28,038 bases of DNA from an uncultured Bacteroidales bacterium (GCA_945837185.1 CAMAMZ010000005.1:1-28038); one strand, 5' to 3'; numbered from the stretch's first letter, positions 14,888 through 23,908 are shown. The notes: generated from the letters alone by a model not told the origin. A program made the numbers and translations.

Positions 14888-15397
14888 ATGGAAATTATAC
14901 TGAAAGAAGATATCATCGGTCTTGGATACAAGAACGATATCGTGAATGTGAAGAGTGGTTACGGTCGTAACTATCTGATTCCGCAGGGTAAGGGTGTTAT
15001 TGCTTCTCCCAGCGCAAAGAAGATTCTTGCTGAGAACTTGAAGCAGCAGGCACACAAGTTGGCTGCCATCAAGGCCGCTGCTGAGCAGAAGGCTGAGGCT
15101 TTGAAGGAGGTTGCTTTGGTTATTGCAGCCAAAGTATCAGCCACGGGTGTTACCTACGGTTCTGTAGGTGCCAGCAAGGTTGCTGAGGAACTTGCCAAGC
15201 TCGGTTTCGACATCGATCGCAAGATTATCACGATGAGTGATGCCAAGCGTGTAGGTGACTACGAGGCTACCATCCATTTCCACAAGGAGGTTGAAGTAAA
15301 GGTACCTGTAAAGGTTGTTGCTGAAAATGCTCCTGCACCTGTTCAGGAAGCTCCCGTGGAGGAGGCTCCTGAAGCAGAAACTCCCGCAGCAGAATAA
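14888..15397 (+). CDS. rplI: 50S ribosomal protein bL9, C-terminally extended
   Basis: This large-subunit protein at the base of the L1 stalk is linked to reading-frame maintenance. The N-terminal domain (MEIILKEDIIGLGYKNDIVNVKSGYGRNYLIPQGKG, key G-Y-G-R-N-Y-L-I-P) is followed by the long connecting helix (AENLKQQAHKLAAIKAAAEQ) and the C-terminal domain (TYGSVGASKVAEEL). At 169 residues it is about 20 longer than E. coli bL9 (149). The surplus is a Pro/Glu/Ala tail (APAPVQEAPVEEAPEAE). It closes the operon, and a terminator follows at 15422. Confidence 0.96.
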   Translation: MEIILKEDIIGLGYKNDIVNVKSGYGRNYLIPQGKGVIASPSAKKILAENLKQQAHKLAAIKAAAEQKAEALKEVALVIAAKVSATGVTYGSVGASKVAEELAKLGFDIDRKIITMSDAKRVGDYEATIHFHKEVEVKVPVKVVAENAPAPVQEAPVEEAPEAETPAAE

Positions 15398-15421
15398 TTG
15401 CTCTGTAAAGCTGATCACAAT

Positions 15422-15461
15422 AAATCCCGACTGTCCTATGCGTGATAGTTGGGATTTTTTT
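15422..15461 (+). terminator. Intrinsic terminator after rplI
   Basis: AATCCCGACTGTC (15423-15435) pairs with GATAGTTGGGATT (15444-15456) as a 13-bp stem with two G-U pairs and an eight-base loop. It is followed directly by a run of T to 15461. It lies 25 nt after the rplI stop. Confidence 0.9.
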
Positions 15462-15554
15462 ATCCCTTATTGTTGAGCATCATATAATTCGGCTCAGTAG
15501 AAAATTCCAATAAGCCCTAAGTTTATAGAGAATTGAAAGTCTTGTATCAATTAT

Positions 15555-15585
15555 TTTGTATTTCGCTTAATTTTCACTATCTTTG
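15555..15585 (+). promoter_or_regulatory. Promoter of fabD
   Basis: TTTG (15555-15558), a 19-nt spacer and TATCTTTG (15578-15585) match the Bacteroidota consensus exactly. The start should be near 15592, leaving a leader of about 95 nt. That leader contains a weak hairpin, GTTCTTG (15608-15614) with CGAGAAC further on. Confidence 0.8.
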
Positions 15586-15687
15586 TTGCCAAATTTGCCC
15601 ATTTACGTTCTTGATTTAATTTCTGTTTTCGAGAACAATCGTGGCTTATAAACTGATAGTATTAATATTTAATTTAGAAAAAAGACA

Positions 15688-16575
15688 ATGAAAGCATTTG
15701 TATTCCCCGGACAAGGTTCGCAATTTGTAGGGATGGGTAAGAATCTCTACGAGAATAATCCTTTGGCTAAGGAACTTTTTGATAAGGCAGACGAGATTCT
15801 TGGTTTCAAGATTACCGACATTATGTTCGCAGGAACCGACGAACAGTTGAAGCAGACCAATGTTACCCAGCCAGCAGTCTTCTTGCACAGTGTGATTACA
15901 GCCCTTTGTTTGGGCGAGGAGTTCCAGCCCGATATGGTAGGTGGCCACTCTTTGGGTGAGTTCTCTGCTTTGGTAGCTGTGGGTGCCATTAGTTTTGAAG
16001 ATGGTTTGAAGTTGGTGGCTGCTCGTGCCAATGCCATGCAAAAGGCTTGCGAGGCTAATCCTGGTACGATGGCAGCCATTATTGGTGTGCCTGATGAAAA
16101 GGTTGAAGAAATTTGCGCAGCAGTAACAGCGGCTGGTCATACTGTGGTTGCAGCCAATTACAACTGTCCTGGTCAGCTCGTTATCTCTGGTACAACCGAA
16201 GGCATCAACCAAGCCTGCGAACAGTTGAAAGCAGCAGGTGCCAAACGTGCACTTCCATTGAAGGTGGGTGGCGCTTTCCATTCACCCTTGATGCAGCCCG
16301 CCAAAGATGAGTTGCAGGCCGCTATAGAGCAGACAGCTTTCACCGCTCCGAAATGTCCGGTATATCAGAATGTAGATGGAAAGCCTCATACCGACCCTGC
16401 TGAAATCAAGGCTAACCTCATTGCCCAGCTCACCAGTTCCGTTCGTTGGACAGCCAGTGTGCAGGCCATGATTGCCGATGGAGCGAACGACTTTACAGAG
16501 TGTGGTCCTGGCAAGGCTTTGCAGGGCATGATAGGACGCATTGACCGTGCAGTAGCTGTTCGGGGTATAGAATAA
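15688..16575 (+). CDS. fabD: Malonyl-CoA:ACP transacylase
   Basis: This cytosolic enzyme of fatty acid synthesis loads malonate onto acyl carrier protein. FPGQGSQFVGMG opens the chain. The nucleophile Ser88 sits in GGHSLGEFSAL, the binding Arg is in VAARANAMQ (about 113), and the catalytic His198 is in GGAFHSPLM. Length (295) is typical. The promoter is unusually clear, and the next gene begins 9 nt after the stop, so both are probably on one mRNA. No SD precedes the ATG. Confidence 0.96.
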   Translation: MKAFVFPGQGSQFVGMGKNLYENNPLAKELFDKADEILGFKITDIMFAGTDEQLKQTNVTQPAVFLHSVITALCLGEEFQPDMVGGHSLGEFSALVAVGAISFEDGLKLVAARANAMQKACEANPGTMAAIIGVPDEKVEEICAAVTAAGHTVVAANYNCPGQLVISGTTEGINQACEQLKAAGAKRALPLKVGGAFHSPLMQPAKDELQAAIEQTAFTAPKCPVYQNVDGKPHTDPAEIKANLIAQLTSSVRWTASVQAMIADGANDFTECGPGKALQGMIGRIDRAVAVRGIE

Positions 16576-16584
16576 TACTTACGG

Positions 16585-18705
16585 ATGGTTATTTATCAGA
16601 TATTTACGCGGCTTTTTGGCAATCGCAATACTACTCGTAAGGAGTGGGGAACGATTGCCGAAAACGGCTGTGGCAAGATGAACGATTTTGATGCTGCTAC
16701 CTTAAAGCGTATCAAGGCAATGGGTATAACCCATGTTTGGTATACAGGAGTGATTCGTCATGCTTCTCAAACAGATTATACACATGAAGGTATTCCCTCG
16801 CAGCATCCTGATGTGGTGAAAGGTCGAGCCGGTTCGCCTTATGCCATAACAGACTATTACGATGTAGATCCTGATTTGGCTGTTGACGTGCCTAACCGTA
16901 TGGCGGAATGGGAATCGCTCATAGCACGCACCCATGCTGCCGGCATGAAGGTAATCATGGATTTTGTGCCCAATCACGTGGCGCGTCAGTATCATTCAAC
17001 CTGCAAGCCTGCGGGAGTGCGCGATCTGGGCGAAGACGATGATTGCAATATGGCTTTCTCACCGTCTAATAACTTCTATTATTGCTGGGGGTGCCCTCTT
17101 GACTTGTCGCAAATAGCACCTCAGAGCGATTATCAGGAGGTTCCAGCCAAAGCTACAGGCAACGACCGATTTGACAACTGTCCGGGACGCAACGATTGGT
17201 ATGAAACGGTTAAGCTCAACTATGGCATAGACTATTGTGATGCAGGAGGACGTTCGGAACATTTCTCCCCAACACCTGATACTTGGATAAAGATGACCGA
17301 TATCCTTTTGTTTTGGGCATCCAAAGGTGTCGATGGCTTTAGATGCGACATGGCTGAAATGGTGCCGGCTGCCTTCTGGGCTTATGCCACCTCAAGGGTG
17401 AAGAAGGCCTATACCGATATGATTTTTATTGGAGAGGTGTACGATCCCTGGCAGTACAGAACCTATATCGCTTCTGGTTTCGACTATCTCTATGACAAGG
17501 TGGGTATGTATGATTGTCTGCGTGCCATTATCTGTGGACAGCGTCGTGCTGCGGATATCACGGCACAATGGCAGCAAACCGATGATATACGCGACCATCT
17601 GCTCTACTTCCTTGAGAATCATGATGAGCAACGTATAGCCAGCGACTTCTTTGCCGGTGATCCATGGAAAGCCATACCGGCTCATATCGTAAGTTGTTTG
17701 TTGCGTAGCAACCCCTATATGTTGTATGCCGGACAGGAACTGGGCGAGCGAGGCATGGACAAAGAAGGATTCAGTGGTTGTGATGGAAGAACCACCATCT
17801 TCGACTATTGGAGTTTAGACTCCTTGCAACATGGATATGGTGACTTGCGTCGGCGCACAGCCCAGGAAAGAGAACTCTTTGCCTTGTATCAGAAAGTGAT
17901 GCTGATTGCTGAAAACGAAAAGGCAGTCTATGCGGGTTCTACTTTTGACTTGATGTACGTTAACCCTCAATTAGCCGACCGTCAGTTTGCCTTTCTGCGT
18001 GAAATGCAGGGTGAGTTGCTGTTGGTAGTTGTTAATTTCGCTAACGAGCAAGTAACCACCCATGTCACCATCCCATCCCATGCCTTCGATCATCTGCAGT
18101 TCGTAGAGCAAGAGATAGGAGCAAAGGAGTTGCTCACCGATGCCAAGTGTACCTTCAACCTCAGGCGCGATGAGGCTGTGCCCGTCGAAGTGCCCGCAAA
18201 TGGTGGTGTTGTGTATAAGATGAAAATAAAAAAAGCCATGGCAGATTATCAATTGAACGAGCACAACAAGGAAGAATTTCCTCCTGCCCATACAGCGGAG
18301 CATCTGCTCAACCAGCTGATGGGAAGAATGTTTGGATGCGAACGGAGTAACAACGCACATATCGAGCGCAAGAAGAGTAAAATCAGTTTCATCATTGACC
18401 ACAAACCTACCCGTAAAGAGGAGAAGGCAATTGAAACAGAGATGAACCGTTTGATAGCAGAAGATATGCCGGTGACCTTTGAATATGTCGACCGTCAGCA
18501 CCTGCCGGCAGAGGTCTCTCTCGATCGGTTGCCCGAAGATGCAAGCGAAACGATCCGTATAGTGCGTATCGGTGACTATGACGTTTGTCCTTGTATAGGA
18601 AAACATGTGCGGTCTACTGCTCAGATAGGTCGATTTGAACTCTTAGGCACGAACTGGGACGAAGAAAAGCACAGCTTCCGCATCCGGTTCAAGATTGTAC
18701 AGTAG
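16585..18705 (+). CDS. GH13 alpha-amylase fused to an AlaX-type tRNA-editing domain
   Basis: One continuous 706-residue frame. Residues 1-550 are a GH13 (alpha-amylase family) barrel plus a beta-sandwich. Visible are MDFVPNHV (about 125-132), GFRCD with the nucleophile Asp255, the acid/base Glu284 in IGEVYDP, and ENHDE with Asp347; the domain ends GGVVYKM. No signal peptide is seen, so it should be cytosolic. Residues 552-706 resemble AlaX, the stand-alone alanyl-tRNA editing domain. HTAEH gives His569 and His573, and CIGKH gives Cys670 and His674, completing the HxxxH...CxxxH zinc site that hydrolyses mischarged Ser/Gly-tRNA(Ala). Met552 (ATG at 18238) follows an A7 run and could start AlaX separately. 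Junction and co-occurrence are seen; joint function is not known. Confidence 0.85.
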   Translation: MVIYQIFTRLFGNRNTTRKEWGTIAENGCGKMNDFDAATLKRIKAMGITHVWYTGVIRHASQTDYTHEGIPSQHPDVVKGRAGSPYAITDYYDVDPDLAVDVPNRMAEWESLIARTHAAGMKVIMDFVPNHVARQYHSTCKPAGVRDLGEDDDCNMAFSPSNNFYYCWGCPLDLSQIAPQSDYQEVPAKATGNDRFDNCPGRNDWYETVKLNYGIDYCDAGGRSEHFSPTPDTWIKMTDILLFWASKGVDGFRCDMAEMVPAAFWAYATSRVKKAYTDMIFIGEVYDPWQYRTYIASGFDYLYDKVGMYDCLRAIICGQRRAADITAQWQQTDDIRDHLLYFLENHDEQRIASDFFAGDPWKAIPAHIVSCLLRSNPYMLYAGQELGERGMDKEGFSGCDGRTTIFDYWSLDSLQHGYGDLRRRTAQERELFALYQKVMLIAENEKAVYAGSTFDLMYVNPQLADRQFAFLREMQGELLLVVVNFANEQVTTHVTIPSHAFDHLQFVEQEIGAKELLTDAKCTFNLRRDEAVPVEVPANGGVVYKMKIKKAMADYQLNEHNKEEFPPAHTAEHLLNQLMGRMFGCERSNNAHIERKKSKISFIIDHKPTRKEEKAIETEMNRLIAEDMPVTFEYVDRQHLPAEVSLDRLPEDASETIRIVRIGDYDVCPCIGKHVRSTAQIGRFELLGTNWDEEKHSFRIRFKIVQ

Positions 18706-18721
18706 TACAATGGCTGTCTCA

Positions 18722-18860
18722 TCGTACAACCTGGTGGAGCAGAGCAATCCCATTCAAGTCGTACAATAGCGATGGTATGGAACGAAGCGATCCATTCAGG
18801 TCGTACGATAGCAGTGATATGGCGCAGAAGTATTCTGTTAAAGTCATACAATAGCAAAGT
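18722..18860 (+). repeat. Degenerate tandem repeat, about 42 bp, 3.5 copies
   Basis: Units begin at the motif TCGTACAATAGC or variants, at 18722, 18759, 18801 and 18844 (spacing 37, 42 and 43). The last unit is cut short. Each carries a middle like GATGGTATGGAACGAAGCGA and ends near CATTCAAG. TCGTACGA (18801-18808) is a perfect palindrome. The gene end just upstream (TTCAAGATTGTACAGTAG) resembles the unit boundary. The minus-strand frame through here is a by-product, not a gene. Confidence 0.75.
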
Positions 18861-18890
18861 TGAAGTATATTAATCAATAATCAAATCACA

Positions 18891-21800
18891 ATGAATCACA
18901 AACTTAAATCTTTCACCATTTCCATGTGTCTGAGTCTGGGCTTTATGCCTATGTTTGGTCAGCAAATGGAAGAACTGAAGCAGGGATTTCTCAATCCCAC
19001 GAAGAGTGCCCAACCGCGTGTATGGTGGCATTGGATGAATGGCAATATCACCAAGGATGGTATTCGCAAGGATCTTCTTTGGATGAATAAAACAGGTATT
19101 GCAGGCTTTCACGTTTTTGATGCAGGCTTGGAAACGCCACAGATTGTAGAGAAGCGATTGGTCTATATGACGCCAGAGTGGAAAGAAGCTTTCCATTATG
19201 CCATCAAGACGGCCGATAGCTTAGGAATGGAGATGACTATCGCTTCCTCGCCAGGCTGGAGTGAGACAGGTGGCCCATGGGTCAAGGACGAAGACGGTAT
19301 GAAGAAACTGGTGTGGCGCCAGATGGATGTTGTGGGTGGCAAGAAACTGAAAGTGAAGTTGCCCGAAGGTTTCACCCTGCCAGGACAGTGTCAGGACTTC
19401 CATTGTGTACCGGCAGGCACCGTGGCTTCTTCATTAGACATGAAGAGCTTCTATCGCGACACCTATGTGTTGGCTATGCGTCTTCCTGAAGCAGACAAGA
19501 CCATGTTCGACCTAAATCCTGTCGTTACTTCCAGTGGAGGTACTGTATCGCTCGAACATCTCGCCAATGATAGTTTGAACGACTTTGATACCCTTACAGT
19601 TGACGCAAACGGCAAAACATGGGTAGATTTTGATTTTGGCAAGGAACAAACCATCAAGTCGTTTACATGGACTGCGGTCAACAAAGCAGGAAGTTATACC
19701 AGTTTCACGGCCCATCTTCTGTCAAGTAGCGATGGCAAGGTGTTCAAGGAAATACAAGACTTTGGCTATCAAGGTTCTATGCTGCGAACACAGAACTTGA
19801 AGAAGCCTGTTACAGCGCGTTATTTCCGCGTATTGTTAACCCCCAACGACAAAAAGTCACAGGAATGCCTCGTGTCCATGCTTAGATTGGAGCCTGTGAA
19901 CCGCGTGCATTTCGCATGCGACAAGGCTGGTTTTGGCACCTATCGTTATGGTTTCCTTATGCAGAGCCCTACAAAGGCGCCTCTCGAAGAAGTAGTGAAA
20001 TTGGCTGATGTTATTGATGTTACCTCCTATGTGAAAGACGGTGTGTTGGAATGGAATGCTCCTCAGGGTCGTTGGCGTATTCTACGTTTGGGTTATGCCC
20101 TGACAGGCAAGACCAACCATCCAGCATCGCCTGAGGCAACAGGTCTGGAGGTTGACAAGCTGGACCCTGTTGCCATCCGTTCCTACTTCAAGAACTATCT
20201 TGCCACCTATCAGGATGCTGCCAAAGGCATGTTGGGTGAGCATGGTATCGGCTATGTGCTCAACGACAGTTATGAGGCCGGAATTCAGACCTGGACACAG
20301 CGTATACGTGAAGAGTTCATGAAGCGCAAGGGTTACGATCCTATTCCTTGGTTGCCTACCTGTACAGGTATGTTAATCAACAGCCAGGAGGATACAGAAC
20401 GCTTCCTTTTCGATTGGCGTATGGTGATTGGCGATATGATGACAGAATACCACTACGACATGCCCGGTGAACTCTTGAAGGAATATGGCTTGAAGCGCTA
20501 TGTGGAGACGCATGAAAATGCACGTGCCAATCTTACTGACGGTATGGATTGCAAGCGCACGGCCGATGTTCCTATGTCAGCCATCTGGATGGGCTATAAC
20601 CAGAAGAGAATCTCCGCGCCTCGGTTTGAGGCCGACATCCGTGAGTCGGCATCTGTTGCTCATATCTTTGGCCAGAATATTGCAGCGGCCGAATCCTTTA
20701 CTACGGATGGTTTCAGAGATGGTGCCTTGGTATATACCCCTTCAGTATTGAAACCCACTGCCGACAAGGCAATGGCTTCAGGCTTGAACCGTTTTGTCAT
20801 CCATACTTCACCGCATCAGCCTGTAGACAACAAGGTGCCGGGCTTGGGTTTGGGCAAATATGGCCAGTGGTTTGACCGCCATGAAACGTGGGCCGATATG
20901 GCACATTATTGGGCAAGCTATCTGTCGCGCAGTTGCTATCTGTTGCAACAGGGACATTTCGTGGCCGATGTGGCTTGTTATTATGGTGAAAACAACAATG
21001 TCACCGGATGTTATAATTCACGCTTGCCCAAGATGCCAGTAGGATACAGTTATGATTTTGTGAATCCCAATATCCTTTACAATTACCTGCAGGTAGATGG
21101 TCAGGAACTTACCACTACCACCGGTATGCGTTACAAGGTATTATGGCTTGATAACATTCCTATGGCATCTATGAAGATGCTGCGGCAGTTGAAGCATTTT
21201 GCTGATGCGGGCATTACCATAGCCGGTGCCAAGCCCTTGCGTCTGGCAGGTATGGAAGGTAGCCAGGAAGAGTTTGATAATTTGGTGAAGGACATCTGGG
21301 GTAGTGGCAGGAAGAATGTATCGACCAATGTACCCCTCGAGAAAATTCTGGCCCAAAAGGGTGTGGAGGCTGATGTTACTTTCGGAAACATCAAGAGCGA
21401 TATGAGTTTTGTGCATCGCAAACTCCAAAGTGGCGACATCTATTGGGTGGCCAACCATACGGCAAATTCCAAGCAGGATACCTTCAGTTTCCGTGTCACT
21501 GGTAAGAAACCCGTGGTGTGGCATGCCGATACAGGTCGCATGGAGGATGTGTCGTACAGCATAGAGGGTGGGCGCACGAAGGTGCAGCTCAGCTTGGTGC
21601 CTTACGATGCCGTGTTTGTTCTTTTTGTGGAAGACACGCAACAGTTGCAGGCTACGATAGCAGCACCGGTTTATACCACCATGACCCAAGTGGTGAATCC
21701 GTGGAAGGTAACCTTCCAGGAGCAGCGTGGTGCCCCGAAAGAGATCAGTCTCGCTTCTCTCACCTCCCTCACTGAAGTGGCAGAGCCTGGTGTGAAGTAC

Positions 21801-22169
21801 TTCTCTGGAGTGGCCACCTATAGCAATACCTTTACTGTGAGCAAGAAACAACTGAAGAAAAAGGTTTGTCCTAAGCGCATCTGGCTCGATTTGGGCGACG
21901 TGGAAGACTTGGCCGAGGTGACTATCAATGGTCATACGGTGGGGTGCGTGTGGAAGACACCCTATAAGATAGATATCACTGAATGGGTGAAGGCAGGTGA
22001 CAATGTGGTAGAAGTGCGCGTGGCTAATCCGTGGCATAACAGAATGGTTGGTGATGAGCAGCCTGGCATGCAACGCGTAACGTACTCTCCCATAAAATTC
22101 TATAAGGCCAACGAGCCTTTGATGCCTTCTGGTCTCATGGGACCGGTGCAAGTGGTAGGCGAGCAATAG
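18891..22169 (+). CDS. Secreted GH106-type glycoside hydrolase (putative alpha-L-rhamnosidase)
   Basis: A 1092-residue exported enzyme. Residues 1-23 form a signal peptide ending FGQ. The N-terminal part (PRVWWHWMNGNITKDGIRKD, ASSPGWSETGGPWV) matches the GH106 / Glyco_hydro_106 barrel. A discoidin-like insert lies near 240-320 (FDFGKEQTIKSFTWTAVN, ARYFRVLL). The central part (YVLNDSYEAGIQTWTQRIRE, RYVETHENARANLTDG) carries acidic residues expected in the active site. The C terminus (about 930-1092, IWLDLGDVEDLAEVTINGH) is a galactose-binding-like sandwich ending PSGLMGPVQV. GH106 enzymes remove L-rhamnose from pectic or other glycans; the exact linkage is not inferable. It stands alone, with no SusC/SusD pair in the window. 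Confidence 0.87.
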   Translation: MNHKLKSFTISMCLSLGFMPMFGQQMEELKQGFLNPTKSAQPRVWWHWMNGNITKDGIRKDLLWMNKTGIAGFHVFDAGLETPQIVEKRLVYMTPEWKEAFHYAIKTADSLGMEMTIASSPGWSETGGPWVKDEDGMKKLVWRQMDVVGGKKLKVKLPEGFTLPGQCQDFHCVPAGTVASSLDMKSFYRDTYVLAMRLPEADKTMFDLNPVVTSSGGTVSLEHLANDSLNDFDTLTVDANGKTWVDFDFGKEQTIKSFTWTAVNKAGSYTSFTAHLLSSSDGKVFKEIQDFGYQGSMLRTQNLKKPVTARYFRVLLTPNDKKSQECLVSMLRLEPVNRVHFACDKAGFGTYRYGFLMQSPTKAPLEEVVKLADVIDVTSYVKDGVLEWNAPQGRWRILRLGYALTGKTNHPASPEATGLEVDKLDPVAIRSYFKNYLATYQDAAKGMLGEHGIGYVLNDSYEAGIQTWTQRIREEFMKRKGYDPIPWLPTCTGMLINSQEDTERFLFDWRMVIGDMMTEYHYDMPGELLKEYGLKRYVETHENARANLTDGMDCKRTADVPMSAIWMGYNQKRISAPRFEADIRESASVAHIFGQNIAAAESFTTDGFRDGALVYTPSVLKPTADKAMASGLNRFVIHTSPHQPVDNKVPGLGLGKYGQWFDRHETWADMAHYWASYLSRSCYLLQQGHFVADVACYYGENNNVTGCYNSRLPKMPVGYSYDFVNPNILYNYLQVDGQELTTTTGMRYKVLWLDNIPMASMKMLRQLKHFADAGITIAGAKPLRLAGMEGSQEEFDNLVKDIWGSGRKNVSTNVPLEKILAQKGVEADVTFGNIKSDMSFVHRKLQSGDIYWVANHTANSKQDTFSFRVTGKKPVVWHADTGRMEDVSYSIEGGRTKVQLSLVPYDAVFVLFVEDTQQLQATIAAPVYTTMTQVVNPWKVTFQEQRGAPKEISLASLTSLTEVAEPGVKYFSGVATYSNTFTVSKKQLKKKVCPKRIWLDLGDVEDLAEVTINGHTVGCVWKTPYKIDITEWVKAGDNVVEVRVANPWHNRMVGDEQPGMQRVTYSPIKFYKANEPLMPSGLMGPVQVVGEQ

Positions 22170-22214
22170 GCTGTTATGCCATATTGTATGAGGCACAATG
22201 CCGTGAATTGAAAA

Positions 22215-22248
22215 AAGCAAGCGTTACCATATACGGTGGCGCTTGCTT
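22215..22248 (-). terminator. Terminator hairpin with U tract on the minus strand
   Basis: AAGCAAGCGTTACC (22215-22228) pairs over 14 bp with GGTGGCGCTTGCTT (22235-22248), loop ATATAC. The A run at 22211-22216 becomes a T run on the minus strand, so it best ends transcripts of the RNase G unit, as a second, distal terminator. Confidence 0.75.
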
Positions 22249-22264
22249 ATGAATAAAAACAAAG

Positions 22265-22299
22265 CAGGAGGATGAACCAACGTGTCATCCTCCTGTTTT
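22265..22299. terminator. Bidirectional terminator between GH106 and RNase G genes
   Basis: CAGGAGGATGA (22265-22275) pairs with TCATCCTCCTG (22285-22295). The flanking A and T bases extend the stem. TTTTATT follows on the plus strand and CTTTGTTTTTATT on the minus strand. It lies directly after the RNase G stop and 95 nt after the GH106 stop. Confidence 0.85.
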
Positions 22300-22300
22300 A

Positions 22301-23881
22301 TTAGAGTAACTTGTTTTCGATTTCTTCCTTCATATCGATAAACTGCCGTTTTGAATCATAGAATTCATATTGCAAAAGTGCCAGTTTCTGTGAAGCAACA
22401 ACGTGCACGCCCAACCCGTATTTCAGTTGCCATCTCCTTTTAAGCGAAATCATTCCGCTGTTGATGTAGGCCGCAACATACGGATGTACATATAGGGTAA
22501 AGCTCTTGATACCAATCTTGTTGACCAATCGGTCAATTTTACCTTCCAGCGTGTCTGTAAATAAAATGCTCGACTTGATTTTTCCCGTACCGTTGCAGGT
22601 AGGACAAGTTTCCTCAACGTTTACATCCATGGCTGGTCGCACCCTTTGACGTGTAATCTGCATCAGTCCAAACTTACTGAGCGGCAGTATGTTATGTCGT
22701 GCACGGTCTTTCTGCATGTTTTTGCACATGCGCTCGTAGAGCAGTTGTCTATCCTCTGCAAGATTCATGTCAATGAAGTCGACCACGATAATTCCTCCCA
22801 TATCCCGTAGTCTCAGTTGGCGAGCCAGTTCGTCGGCGGCTCCCAAGTTTGTCTCCAAAGCATTTTGTTCCTGACCGTTTTCTGATTTTGTTCGGTTTCC
22901 GCTATTAACATCCACAACATGCATGGCTTCCGTATGTTCTATAATCATATAAGCTCCATGCCGGTAGTTTACGGTCTTTCCGAAACTCGACTTGATTTGT
23001 TTGGTGACATTAAAATTGTCAAAGATGGGCACTTTGCCGGTATACAGCTTTACAATGTTCGCTTTTTCCGGAGCAATCAGCGTCACATAGTCCTTTATTT
23101 CCTGATACACATCCTCGTCGTTAACGTAGATGTTTGCATAGCTTTGGTTGAAAAGGTCTCTCAGTAGTGCTACAGCTCTACTTGTCTCTTCAAACACTAA
23201 CTGCGGACGCTTCTGTATCTTCTGAACCTTAACGATGGCATCTTCCCATCGTTTGGCCAGCACTTTCATTTCTGCGTCCAGTTCTGCTACGCGCTTGCCT
23301 TCGGCCACCGTGCGCACTATCACACCACAGTTGGCAGGCTTAATGCTGTGTATCAGTTGTTTGAGTCTTGCCCGCTCCTCGCCCGACTTGATTTTCGATG
23401 ATATCGAAACTTTGTCGCCGAAGGGCATCAATACGAGAAATCTTCCAGCAAACGACAGTTCTCCTGTGAGTCGTGGTCCTTTTGTGGAAATGGGTTCTTT
23501 CACAATCTGCACTAAAATTTCCTGTCCCGTCTTCAGGGTGTTCTGCACACTACCGTCTTTCTTCAAGTCGGGCAATCGTTGTGCTTTGGCAAAAGGGTAG
23601 AGCTTCTTGCGGTCGCTTAGAACCTGTTTGAGATATTTCTCGTACGAGCAATACTGGCTTCCTAAATCAAGATAATGAAGAAAGGCGTCGCGTTCATGTC
23701 CCACATCTACAAAACAGGCATTCAAACCCGGCATGAGTTTTTTCACCTTGGCGATGTAGATGTTTCCCACGGAGAACGATGCAGAGCGAGCTTCGCGCTG
23801 GTATTCCACCAGATTTTTATCCTCCAGCAGTGCAATCGAAATCTCCTTTGGTTTTACGTCGATGATTAATTCGCTCGTCAT
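22301..23881 (-). CDS. rng: Ribonuclease E/G family endoribonuclease
   Basis: This Mg-dependent endonuclease acts in rRNA maturation and mRNA decay. Residues 1-35 and the S1 domain (about 36-130, GNIYIAKVKKLMPGLNACFVDVG) are followed by the RNase H-like and DNase I-like parts. Catalytic acids are Asp324 in HVVDVNSG and Asp368 in GGIIVVDFIDMN. The zinc link is CPTCNGTGK (Cys426, Cys429). At 526 residues it is near RNase G (489) and lacks the long RNase E scaffold tail. Its ATG at 23881 lies about 90 nt after the small basic gene, with a hairpin (23909-23939) in between. It is probably the last gene of a HU-bL38-rng unit. Confidence 0.94.
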   Translation of the reverse strand: MTSELIIDVKPKEISIALLEDKNLVEYQREARSASFSVGNIYIAKVKKLMPGLNACFVDVGHERDAFLHYLDLGSQYCSYEKYLKQVLSDRKKLYPFAKAQRLPDLKKDGSVQNTLKTGQEILVQIVKEPISTKGPRLTGELSFAGRFLVLMPFGDKVSISSKIKSGEERARLKQLIHSIKPANCGVIVRTVAEGKRVAELDAEMKVLAKRWEDAIVKVQKIQKRPQLVFEETSRAVALLRDLFNQSYANIYVNDEDVYQEIKDYVTLIAPEKANIVKLYTGKVPIFDNFNVTKQIKSSFGKTVNYRHGAYMIIEHTEAMHVVDVNSGNRTKSENGQEQNALETNLGAADELARQLRLRDMGGIIVVDFIDMNLAEDRQLLYERMCKNMQKDRARHNILPLSKFGLMQITRQRVRPAMDVNVEETCPTCNGTGKIKSSILFTDTLEGKIDRLVNKIGIKSFTLYVHPYVAAYINSGMISLKRRWQLKYGLGVHVVASQKLALLQYEFYDSKRQFIDMKEEIENKLL

Positions 23882-23908
23882 GTCTTAACTATTACCTTTT
23901 TCTACAAG

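Noticed and set aside
18228..18240. Programmed frameshift at the A7 run between GH13 and AlaX
   Set aside because: The frame is already continuous. Removing one A gives a stop after a few codons, and adding one loses the AlaX frame, so no shift is needed.
18621..18857. Minus-strand frame of 78 codons over the tandem repeat
   Set aside because: It arises from the repeat unit and the 3' end of the amylase-AlaX gene; it has no promoter or family.
21141..22220. Minus-strand open frame of 359 codons opposite the GH106 gene
   Set aside because: It is a shadow of the strong plus-strand gene: rich in His, Cys and Leu, with no domain or promoter.
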